Shown: one piece after another, positions 10,788 through 20,798 of the stretch
Numbering within the stretch: the stretch's first letter is position 1
How the letters are laid out: each line of letters starts with the position of its first letter
NCBI RefSeq assembly: GCF_963082655.1
Contig: NC_081553.1
Location: 47,489,527-47,553,526, forward strand
Length of the DNA: 64,000 bases
Direction: 5' to 3'
Source: Stomoxys calcitrans
Taxonomy: Eukaryota; Arthropoda; Insecta; Diptera; Muscidae
Notes under the pieces: model-generated
What the model saw: the letters and a program-made list of their open reading frames with translations, nothing else
Database searches by the model: none
Told to the model about the DNA's origin: nothing
Made by a program: the position numbers and the translations under genes

Positions 10788-11971
10788 TAGGCCGGGCCGA
10801 ATCTTGGGAACCCACCACCATATATTCTGCAAAAATATGGGAGCTACATCTAGATAAAGGCCGAATTGAACAGTACTTGGCGCAGTTGTTGAGAGTCATA
10901 ACAGAACACTATATGCAAAGTTTCAGCCAAATTGGATAAAAATTGAGGCTTCCAGGGGCTCAATAAGTCCAATCCTGAGATCGGTTTATATGGGGGCTAT
11001 ATCAGGTTCTTGCCCGATTTGGACCGTATTCGGCACAGTTGTTGGAAGTCGCAAGAGAATACTATATGCAAAATTTCGACCGAATCGGATAAAATCGCGG
11101 CTTGTAAATACAAAATTTCAGCCAAATTGGATAAAAATTTAGGCTTCCGGGGCTCAAGAGGTCAAATCGGGAGATCGGTTTATAAGGGGGCTATATTAGA
11201 TTCTTAATCAATCTCGACCATACTTGGCTCCGTTGTTGGGAGTCATAACAGAATACTATATGCAAAATTTTAGCCAAATCGGATGAAAATTGAGGCTTCC
11301 AGGGGCTCAAGAAGTCAAATCGGGAGATCGGTTTATATGGTTTATTATAAACCTATTTGGACCATACCAAGCACAATTATTGGAAGTCATGACAGAACAC
11401 CGCATGCTCAATTTCAGCCAAATCAGGCAATCATTTTGGCTTCCTAGAGCTCAAGAAGTTAAATCGGAAGATCGGTTTATATAGGAGCTATATCAGGTTC
11501 TCGACCGATTTGAATCGTATCTGGCACAGTTGTTGGAAATCGTAAAAGAACACTATATGCAAAATTCCAGCTAAATTGGATAAAAATTGAAGTTTCCGGG
11601 GGCTCAAGAAGTCAAATCGGGAGATCGGTTTATATGGGACCTATATCAGGTTCTTGACCAATTTGGACCGTATTTGGCACATTTGTTGGAAGTCGCAACA
11701 GAATACTATTGTATATGCAAAATTTCAGTCAAATCGGGCAAAATTTGCGGCTTATAAGGGCTCAAGAAGTCAAATCGGGAAATCGGTTTATATGTGGGCT
11801 ATATCCGTTTCTACACTGATTTGGACCGTGATTTCGACAGAGGGAGCAAAGGACTTGGCTAGATCGACTCAGAATGACGAGATGTTAATGGGGATCCAGA
11901 TCCATATTTCGATGTGTTACAAATGGAACGACTAGATTAGCATACCCCCCATTCTTTGGTGGTGGGTATAA
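10788..11971 (+). mobile_element. HINE-like element, second subfamily
   Basis: It opens with GGCCGGGCCGAATCTTGGGA and CCCACCACCAT, the same opening as the copy at 61791, instead of TATACCCTCC. The units carry AGTCAAATCGGGAGATCGG and GTCATAACAGAACACTATAT. It ends in TTGGTGGTGGGTATAAAAAA. The first bases are lost at the junction with the preceding element. Confidence 0.75.
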
Positions 11972-12354
11972 AAAAATATACTCTAAACAAGTAAAAGCGT
12001 GCTAAGTTCGACCGAGCCGAATCTTATATACCCTCAACCATGGATCGCATTTGTCAAGTTCTTTGCCCGGTATCTCTTTATAGGCAAACAAAAGACAATG
12101 GATAAAAATTGCTATGCTATTGGAGCTATGTCAGGTTATAAACCTATTCGCGCCATACTTTGCTTGGATGTTAACGACAATAGTCGATGCCATTGAGCAA
12201 AATTTGAACCAAATCGGATAAGAATTGCACCCTAGAGGGACTTAAGATGGGGAGATCGGTTTAAATGGGATCTTTTTCAGGTTATAGACCGATTCAGACC
12301 ATATTGAGTATGTAGAAGATGTTACTGTGCAAAAATTCAGCTAAATCGAATAAG

Positions 12355-12518
12355 GGGCGCCCCGGTAGCCGAGTTGGTAGCGTGCTTGGATTACCAGTGT
12401 AGGGGTCGTGGGTTCGATGCCCGTCAGAAGCCTTGGTCTGTCGCTACTGTGGTATCACAATGGACTTAAAATTGTCTAAGTGAGTCTGTAAAGGACTGCC
12501 ACTCTAACCTAACCTAAC
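12355..12518 (+). mobile_element. tRNA-derived SINE with a CTAACC tail
   Basis: The head has a Pol III A box TAGCCGAGTTGG at 12366-12377 and a B box GGTTCGATGCC at 12411-12421, with 33 bp between them. The body is about 80 bp and the tail is CTAACCTAACCTAAC. It interrupts the HINE-like unit between AATCGAATAAG and CGCCCTCCAG, words that are nearly adjacent in other units. No clear target duplication is visible. It is distinct from the other SINE family in the window. Confidence 0.8.
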
Positions 12519-12638
12519 GCCCTCCAGTGGCTCAAGAAGTAAAATCGAAAGATCGGTATATATAGGAGCTATTTTAGGATATGGACCGATTCAGACCATA
12601 TTTGGCATGCTTATTAGATGTCATGGATACAGTGACTG

Positions 12639-12959
12639 GAGGCCACCGTAGCGCAGAGGTTAGCATGTCCGCCTATGACGCTGAACGCCTGGGTTCGAAT
12701 CCTAGCGAGACCATTAGAAAAAACAAAAAAAAATTTCAGCGGTGGTTTTTCCCCTCCTAATGCTGGCAACATTTGTGAGATACTATGCCATGTAAAACTT
12801 CTCTCCAAAGAGGTGTCGCACTGCGGCACGCCGTTCGGACTCGGCTATAAAAAGGAGGCCCCTTATCATTGAGCTTAAAATTGAATCGGACTGCACTCAT
12901 TGATATGTGAGAAGTTTGCCCCTGTTCCTTAGGGGAATGTTTATGGGCAAAATTTGCAT
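12639..12959 (+). mobile_element. Complete tRNA-derived SINE with 15-bp target duplication
   Basis: The A box TAGCGCAGAGG lies at 12649-12659 and the B box GGTTCGAATCC at 12692-12702. An A-rich linker follows, then a body with CAGCGGTGG, TGTCGCACTGCGGCACGCC, TATAAAAAGGAGGCC and the 3' end GGGCAAAATTTGCA. It is flanked by the perfect repeat TGGATACAGTGACTG at 12624-12638 and 12960-12974. Intact boxes, full length and perfect duplication suggest a recent insertion. Confidence 0.92.
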
Positions 12960-15025
12960 TGGATACAGTGACTGTGGCAAATTTCAGCAAATTCGAATCT
13001 CAATTACGTCCTCTAGAAGCTCAAGAAGTAAAACCTGAAGATCGGTTCATATGGGAGCTATATCAGGTTTTAGACCGATTCAAACAATACTTTGAACGTC
13101 ATAGATGACATCAAAGTACAAAATCGAATAAGAATTACGTTCTCTAGAGGCTCAAGAAGTAAAATCGGAAGATCGGTTTATATAGGAGCTATATCAGATA
13201 CGAGCCACCATTCTTGGTGCTTGCATAAAATGTCATAGAAGACGTTATAGTACAAAATTTCTCAAACTCGGATACGAACTACGTCCTCTAGAGGCTCAAA
13301 AAGTAAAATCGGAAGATCGTTTTCTTGAAATTTTCACGGATCCCGTGGTGAAAATAGGTAACAACATTTTTTGATATCTGAAGGGGGAGCGGACTCTCCC
13401 CCTTACCCTAATTTTCAGAAACGCCAGATCTCGGATATGGGTGGTGCGATTTAAACGAAATTTTGTGTGCTCTCTCATAGTAGCCTACAAACAAAAATTT
13501 GGTATTCAAATTTGAGATGGGGTACCTGGGGGGAGGGGGGGCCGCCCCACCCCAAAACCTACAAAACATATATATACACCAATCACGACAATATGGGACT
13601 CAAATGAAAGGTATTTGAGATTAGAAAACGTATTTGACATCCAATTGTCGGACCAAGTGTTTGGGGCACCACCCCAACCCCCAAAACACCCCTAAATCGG
13701 ACATATTTACCGACCATGGTAATATGGGACTCAAATGAAAGTTATTTGCGAGTAGAATACGAATCTGATATCCAGATGTGACACCAAATTTCTAGGGGGT
13801 TCGCCCCTTCCCCAAAACACTCCCCAAACGGGACTAATTCACTGACCATGGCAATATGGGGCTTAAATAAAAGATATCTGAGTGTAGAATACGAATCTGA
13901 TATCCAGATTTGGGACCAAGTGTTTGTGGGGCCGATCACCTCGAGAACATCCCCCAAAGAGAACAAATTTACGACCATAGCAATATGGGGCTCAAATGAA
14001 AGGTCTTTGGAAGTAAAGCATGAATCTGATTTCAATATTTGGGAAAGTTTCTACGGGGGCCAGCCCGCCCCCATAACATCATTCACATAGGAAGTATTTG
14101 CTGTCCATTGCAGTATGGGGCTCAAAAAGAGGTATTTTAAAGTAGAACACGAATATGATATATATTTTGCAACGCCAAGTCAATGAGAGACCGCACCATC
14201 CCCCAAAGCATCCAAAAACCGGTCATGTTTGCCAACAAATACTCTGAAAGGTATTTTCAAATACTCTAAAAGGTATTTGAGAGTACATCACGAATCTGAT
14301 ATCAACATTCGGGCCCAACTGTCTAGGGTACGTCCCACCACCATAACAACGCCCAAATAGGACGTATTTGCTTAACAAGACAATTTGGGACTTCAAGACA
14401 GTGGAGCTGGATATTTATAGTTTTTGGGGCCCATACATATTTGCCGACTTTTGCAATAAGGGGTTTAAATGGAAGGTATTTGAGGTGATTAAATTGAATT
14501 TGTGATTGTTTGTTTGTTCCGTATAGACTCAAAAACGGCTGAACCGATTACCTTGAAATTTTCACAGATTATGTAGGTTGATCTGGAAGGAAACATATCC
14601 TATATAATTTTTTGATATCGGGAGGGGACGGACCCTCCCCCTTATCCCAAAAGTACTACCCAAAAATTAAAGTGAAGCGATCGGGACAATATGGGATTCA
14701 AATGAAAGGTATTCAAGAGTGGAGTACGAATTTCATAATAAATGTTGGGTCCAAGTACCATGGGGGCCGCCCCAGCCCCAAAACCCCTTAAACTGGGTTT
14801 ATTTGACGATCATGACAATATGGGACTCGAATGAAAGGTATTCGGAAGTAGATTGCGAATATGGTCGGGAAGAAAAAATATGCTTTATAAATTGTTGATA
14901 TCGGAAGGGCACGCAGCCTCCCCGTTACCCCAAAAATATCACCCAAAATCACAAGAGGGCCGGTAAAAACAATATGGATATCAAATGAAAGGTATTAAAG
15001 AGTATAATTCGAATATGGTATTCAT

Positions 15026-15262
15026 ATTGGGTTGCCCAAAAAGTAATTGCGGATTTTTTAAAAGAAATAAATGCATTTTTAATAAAACTTAGAATGAACT
15101 TTAATCAAATATACTTTTTTTACACTTTTTTTCTAAAGCAAGCTAAAAGTAACAGCTGATAACTGACAGAAGAAAGAATTCAATTACAGAGTCACAAGCT
15201 GTGAAAAAATTTGTCAACGCCGACTATATGAAAAATCAGCAATTACTTTTTGGGCAACCCAA
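15026..15262 (-). mobile_element. mariner MITE, copy 2 (237 bp)
   Basis: TTGGGTTGCCC starts the element and GGGCAACCCAA ends it, with TA on both sides. Orientation is reversed relative to copy 1: the side with CGGATTTTTTAAAAGAAA comes first. Confidence 0.9.
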
Positions 15263-16434
15263 TAATTGGGTCCAAGTACCCAGGAAGTCGCCCTAACCCC
15301 AAAATATCTTTAAAGAGACAAATTGGTGGTCCATATCAATATGGGGCTTAAATGAGAGGTATTCGGGAGTAGATTACGAATCTGGCATACAAAATCAGAT
15401 CGAAGAGTAGGGGGTCACCCCACCCCCCAAAAACTCCCCAAATGGGCATATGACCCATCATGACTATTTGTTTGTTCCGTAGAATCAAACAAAAGGAAAC
15501 ATAGGCTATATAATTTTTAGATATCGGATGATGGCTGACCCTCCCCTTACACCAGAAACGCCACCCAAAACCAAAAGAGGATTGATGGTCACAATATGGG
15601 TATCAAATGAAAGGTATTGGAGACTAGAAAATGCTAATCATATTAAATTTTGGGTACAAGTACCCAGCGGGTCGCCCCAACCGAAAAACTCCTCTAAACA
15701 GAAATATTTGAGGTTCCTATCAATATGGGACTCAAATGAAAAGTATACGGCAGTAGATTACAAATATGGCATACAAAATTAGTTCCAAGTAATGGGAGGT
15801 CGCCTCACCCCCAAATACCCCCAAATGGGCATATCAGTTGACCATGGCTATATAGGATTTAAATGAAAGATATTTTGGGAGTAGATTAAAAATATAACAC
15901 TAAAATTTGCGTTAAGGTGGCTCTTTTCCTCCTAAAAATACGTCGAATAGATTAATTGACCCATTATGGCAATATGGGACTCATTTGAAAGGTATTTGAG
16001 AGTAGAAAACGAATTTGATATCCAATTTTGGGGGTACTTCCTAAATCACCCTTAAACTGAATTTTATCCGACTTTAGCAATATGGAGCTCAAATCAACGG
16101 TTTAGCAGCCGCCCCAACCCAAAACACCTCCCTATTATATAAAAGCTGTTTGGGGTGGATATTTATTGATTTTTGGAAAATTTATATTCATTTACGGGAC
16201 AAAGACCCCGGAGTCCACCCCACCTTCAAACACAACTTATTTACCGATCATGACATTATGGGACTCATATGAAATGTTTCTGAAAGTAGAGCACTAATCT
16301 TATGTTTTCTTTGATGACCAAGTGACCACCCCCGAAATACCCCCTAAACCCGAAATATTTACCAATGCACTAATATGGGGCGCAAAAGAAAGACACTTGG
16401 GAGTAGAGTAAAAATTTGTCCAGAATCCGAGCGG

Positions 16435-16709
16435 GGGCAAACTTTTCATACATCAATGAGTTCTTTCCGATTCAAGTTGATTTTATCAACGATAAGGGAC
16501 CTTTTTTTATAGCCGAGTCCGTACGAAGTGCCGCAGTGCGACATCTATTTGGATAGAATTTTTCACATGACCATGCATGGTATTGTATCTCGCAAATGTC
16601 GCCAGCATTAAGAGGGAATAACCATCGCTTTAAATTTTGTCCCAAGTTCCGCTAGGATTCGAACGCAGGCGTTCAGCGTCATAGGCGGACATAGGCTACA
16701 GTAGCACGA
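16435..16709 (-). mobile_element. tRNA-derived SINE, diverged
   Basis: On the minus strand, the head with B box GCGTTCGAATCC (about 16645-16660) is followed by the body words TGTCGCACTGCGGCAC and TATAAAAAAAGG. It belongs to the family of the complete copy at 12639, with a duplicated CATGACCATGCATGGTA-type insertion in the body that the copy at 62093 shares. Confidence 0.75.
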
Positions 16710-16796
16710 TATCCACATTCAGAGCGAAGTGTCCCCACCCTAAATAGATATTAGAGAGTTAAAGAAGGCGCAGCGATGCGGCCCCTGTCCAGCTAG

Positions 16797-17149
16797 TAAA
16801 TTTTATAGATACATGAGAAAAGAGCCCGATGCTGATATATTTTCAGGTCTTAAGTGTTTGGGGGACCACACCACACCCCAAAACACCGCTAATTTGGGCA
16901 TATTTACCGACCATGTCAATATGGGGCCCAAATGAAAGGTATTGGGGAGTAGAGCACGAAATTGATACCCACTTTCGGGACCAGTTTTCTTGGGGTCTAG
17001 CCCTTTCCCAAAATGGACCTCAAACAGCAATTATTTACTGAGTGAGGGGTAGAATACGAAAATCCAAATGTGGGACCTTATATTTGCAGCACCGCTCTTT
17101 CCTCAAAAATCCCCCGAAGGGTAAAAATTTGCGGACCCTGTTCAGCTAG
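16797..17149 (+). mobile_element. Helitron-like 3' fragment
   Basis: Two or three diverged units are followed by GGACCCTGTTCAGCTAG, a second CAGCTAG terminus only 353 bp after the previous one. This suggests one element abutting or inserted at the end of another. Confidence 0.5.
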
Positions 17150-17522
17150 TTCACTTTATATAAATTTTTAGCAGAATCAATGGCGGTGGGTTCCCAAGAT
17201 TCGGGATACTTACTGTCAAGACGATTAAGAATGCATATACTTATTGGGATCTAAGATCAATATTTCAAGGTTTTACATCCTATGGTGGAAGGTATACAAA
17301 ATTTGGTCGATACAATTACTACATCTATTGAAGATATCATATTTTTCTCTGATATCTTTGGAAGAGGTAAACGAAATATACATATCTCTGGACCAAGATT
17401 CCTAAGGATCCCCTTTTTCGATATCAGAACGCTTAAAGCAGTGGCAAATCTACTAAACCATCCCTATTTGTCTAAACGGAAGACTCCATTGCTCTAAGGA
17501 TATATTGGGGAGTAGGGGTTTT
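17150..17522. other. Worn HINE-like scrap and unassigned sequence
   Basis: CAAGACGATTAAGAATGCAT and ATCCTATGGTGGAAGGTATA at 17215-17297 look like the 3' end of a HINE-like element. The rest has no recognised content. Confidence 0.45.
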
Positions 17523-17758
17523 GGGGGTTGCCCAAAAAGTAATTGCGGAATTTTCATATAGTCGGCGTTGACAAATTTTTTCACAGTTTATGACTCTGTA
17601 ATTGCATTCTTTCTTCTGTCAGTTATCAGCTGTTACTTTTAGCTTGCTTTAGAAAAAAAGTGTAAAAAAGTATATTTGGTTAAAGTTCATTCTAAGTTTA
17701 ATTAAAAATGCATTTACTTTCTTTTAAAAAATCCGCAATTACTTTTTGGGCAACCCAA
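17523..17758 (+). mobile_element. mariner MITE, copy 3
   Basis: The left terminus is altered (GGGGGTTGCCC) and lacks a clear TA; the right terminus GGGCAACCCAA is followed by TA. The internal sequence matches copy 1. Confidence 0.85.
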
Positions 17759-18772
17759 TAGAATGCCATAATTTCTTGGAATCTTGTTAGGCCACTCATA
17801 TCCTTCCTCCCTCACTCTCTCTCACTCTCACTCTCCCTCTCTCTCTTTCACTCTCTCCCTCCCTCGGACACCATAAATACTTTAATCCCTTTTTAAGGAT
17901 AATGTAAGCCATTTGCGGACACTCAATTAAAACTCACTAAAGCTGATAATTTGAAAGTTGGTACTGTTTACACATCACATATTTTGTGGCCCACAAGAAA
18001 AATACCCCAAAAAATTAAAAAGCTTTTTCATTTCTCTAGAACCAAGAAACAAACGAAAAAAAAATATAAAAATGAAACCCTTAAATAGGTTTGGTTGAAC
18101 TTCCTGTGGGTCATTCGCCCATGTGTTTCAAACAAATCTTGTACACGTTACTTAAAAAGCCTTCAGGGATTATGGACAAAACAAAAATATCCCCTCGCAG
18201 GCACAAACAAAAAAAAAAGGATGTCTGTTGTTGAGAAAAATCCTACTCAGCTGCAAGTCCAACCATCCAATAATGTCACACCCAAGGTGTTTCAAAAGGA
18301 ATATATTTTTTATGTGGGATTAAGCAGCCAGCTACTTGGTTCTTGCTGTTCTCCCTCATTTTTGTCCTGGCCTCTTTGTTTGACCACAAAATGTCACGTA
18401 GCAAAATCTTTTCGTTTCCTTAGATTGCGAAAGGAAAAAAACCGTCCTTAAAGATATAAAAGCATTCGGTGTGAAATTTTCTTCTTATTGACTACTTATG
18501 GGGTACTTAAAAACGTATAAAGCTCAAAGCAGGACTTTTATTTTATATCCCAGTAAGTGTTATGGTGCCACAAATCAATAAGTTTAAAAAAGGATTTAGT
18601 TGTTTTTTTTTCCTTCTCTCTCTCTCTTTAGACATGGAGAGTTGGCAAAGGTTTTTTCTAGACATTTCTAATGCAATAAAGATGTTGAGGTGTAAAAATG
18701 TTTTTGTATTGCTGGAGAGCTTATTAAGGAATTGGAAAATTTTCATTACTGCGAGCACTGGGGGAAGAAAAC
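17759..18772. other. AT-rich sequence with CT-rich tracts
   Basis: CT-rich repeats occupy about 17808-17868 and 18607-18630. No gene is recognised; the frame at 18095-18451 has no family resemblance. Confidence 0.55.
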
Positions 18773-18981
18773 TTTTTATACCCTCCACCATAGGATGGGG
18801 GGTATACTAATTTTGTCACTCCGTTTGCAACACATCGAAATATTAATCTGAGACCAAACAAAGTATATATTTCTTGATCGTCTTGATTTTCTAAGTCAAT
18901 GTAGTCAAGTCCGTCTGTCGAAAGAACGCCAACTCTCGAAGGACAACAACTAGGCGCTTCAAATTTTGCATGAATACTTTA
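18773..18981 (-). mobile_element. HINE-like 3' end, cut by the RTE element
   Basis: TTTTTATACCCTCCACCATA opens the reverse-oriented 3' end, followed by ATATTTCTTGATCGTC, a very short CCGTCTGTCG stretch and the CTCGAAGGA and TTCAAATTTTGCATGAATAC blocks. Sequence then changes to the RTE 5' region. Confidence 0.75.
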
Positions 18982-19313
18982 ACTAGAGGAGAGTCTCAGT
19001 GAGGAGTCAGTCTGAGTGCCAATGATACTCGAGATGACAAGGGGAGTTATTGGCGCCTTCAAATAACCAATGGCCTACATCAGGTTAAGGTTCCCAGGTT
19101 AGGGGCGGCTGGAGGCGAGCGTCGGATCTTGAAGCAAGCGGCTCGCCATAACGAGGCAAACATGTGCAATCCCACAAAACCCATGCGGTTGAGGCGCTGG
19201 GCCAGTAACCCGCCCCCGGAAAACTATGAGAACTGCTATGAGAAACAAGGGAATAGTAAAAACGGACCCCCCCCAATCTTGACGACCCACGTAAACGAAA
19301 ACAGGACCATAAT

Positions 19314-19860
19314 GTGCGGATCTGGACCTGTAATGTTCGCACCCTTTATAGAGAAGGTGCATTATACGCGCTGGCCGATGTATTAGAGAAGTACAAGGCC
19401 GATATAACCGCCTTACAGGAAGTGCGATGGACTGGGAATGCCGTCACTGCAACACCAAACGGTGAAGAACTATGCTTTAGCCGCCATAACACCAGGCATG
19501 AATTTGGCCGTGGATTTGTGGTTAGTCGGAGACTGAAACACCTTGTCTCCAGCTTTACTCCGGTGGATGAGAGGCTAGCCACAATCTACAAAAAAGCCAA
19601 ATTCTTCAACATCAGCCTTATTTGTGGTCATGCCCCGACGGAAGACAAAGACGAGCAGACCAAGGATATTTTCTACGAGCGCATAGAGAGAGAATATGAC
19701 CGCTGCCCCGCCCATGATATTAAAATCGTTCTGAGAGATTTTAATGCGAAGATAGGGAAGGAAGACATTTTTGGTCCAATGGTCGGAAAGTTTAGCCTCC
19801 ACGAGATAACGTCCAGTGATGGGTTGAGGCTGATAGATTTCGCAGCGATGAAAACGCATG
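19314..19860 (+). pseudogene. RTE-type endonuclease domain
   Basis: The open frame gives WTCNVRTLYREG (conserved asparagine), TALQEVRWTG (metal-binding glutamate) and IKIVLRDFNAKIG. The last motif is normally GDFNAK, so a glycine is replaced by arginine here; copy 2 at 52.36 kb keeps GDFNA. The domain belongs to the exonuclease-endonuclease-phosphatase fold and would nick the target for reverse transcription. It ends where the HINE-like element has inserted. Confidence 0.88.
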
Positions 19861-19892
19861 GTAATAAACAGCAACAGACTTCAACATAAAAA

Positions 19893-20798
19893 CAAGTAAA
19901 AGCGTGCAAAGTTCGGCCGGGCCGAATCTTATATACCCTCCACCATGGATCGCATTTGTCGAGTTCTTTTCCCGGCATCTCTTCTTAGGCAAAAAAGGAT
20001 ATAAGAAAAGATTTGCTCTGCTATTAGAGCGATATCAAGATAGGGTCCGGTTTGGACCACAATTAAATGATATGTTGGGGACCTGTGTAAAATGTCAGCC
20101 AATTCGAATAAGAATTACGCCCTTTGGGGGCTCAAGAAGTAAAATAGAGAGATCGATTTATAGGGAGCTGTATCGGGCTATAGACCGATTCAGACCATAA
20201 TAAACACGTATGTTGATGGTCATGAGAGAATCCGTCGTACAAAATTTCAGGCATATCGGATAGTAATTGCGACCTCTAGAGGCTCAAGAAGTCAAGACCC
20301 CAGATCGGTTTATATGGCAGCTATATCAGTTTATGGACCGATTTGAACCATACTTAGCAAAGTTATTGGATATCATAGCAAAACACATCGTGAAAAATTT
20401 CATTCGAATCGGATAAGATAAGTCAAGACCCAAGATCGGTTTATATGGCAGCTATATCAGGTTATAGACCGATTTGAACCATACTTAGCAAAGTTATTAG
20501 ATATCATAACAAAGCACGTCGTGCAAAATTTCAATCGGATAAGAATTGCGCACTCTAGAGGCTCAAGAAGTCAAGACCCAAGATCGGTTTATATGACAGC
20601 TACATAAAAACATGGACCGATATGGCCCATTTACAATACCAACCGACCTACACTAATAAGAAGTATTTGTGCAAAATTTCAAGCGGCTAGCTTTTCTCCT
20701 TCGGAAGTCAGCGTGCTTTCGATAGACAGACAGACGGACGGACGGAAGGACAGAATGACGAAATTAGTATACCCCCCATCCTATGGTGGAGGATATAA
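19893..20798 (+). mobile_element. HINE-like element with defined ends (906 bp)
   Basis: The RTE copy 2 sequence TTAAAAATATTCAC (about 52722-52735) shows the uninterrupted site; here TAAAAA is followed by CAAGTAAAAGCGTGC and the right side resumes at TATTCAC after GGTGGAGGATATAA. No target duplication longer than one base is seen, as expected for Helitron/Helentron elements and not for TIR elements. TATACCCTCCACCAT at about 19932 and ATGGTGGAGGATATA at about 20783 form the subterminal inverted repeat. The body has about three units and a GACG microsatellite at 20728-20750. Confidence 0.85.

Larger units (their letters stand above)
11988..13318 (+). mobile_element. HINE-like element carrying two SINE insertions
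   Basis: It starts CAAGTAAAAGCGTGCTAAG and continues with units containing AAATCGGAAGATCGG. Two different SINEs have entered it (12355-12518 and 12639-12959). The element breaks at about 13318, where Helitron-like sequence (TTTTCTTGAAATTTTCACGG) begins, so its 3' end is missing. Confidence 0.75.
13319..16796 (+). mobile_element. Helitron-like repeat block, long and composite
   Basis: It opens with a CTTGAAATTTTCACGG block and GGGGGAGCGGACTCTCCCCC, followed by many degenerate units with CAATATGGG, CTCAAATGAAAGGTAT and CCCCACCCC. The TTTGTTTGTTCCG 5' block recurs at about 14508 and 15468, so at least three elements or duplications are joined. The right end is GTTAAAGAAGGCGCAGCG followed by CAGCTAG at 16796. 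A mariner MITE and a SINE have inserted. Confidence 0.6.

Noticed and set aside
12639..12710. Possible tRNA gene, from the A and B boxes
   Set aside because: The boxes belong to the SINE head; no cloverleaf with an acceptor stem was evident, and the same sequence recurs with a long body and target duplications.
19314..19860. Host AP endonuclease or craniofacial-development-protein-like gene
   Set aside because: Such domesticated names arise from RTE endonucleases; here the domain is followed by RT remnants in the LINE order and has a second degraded copy.
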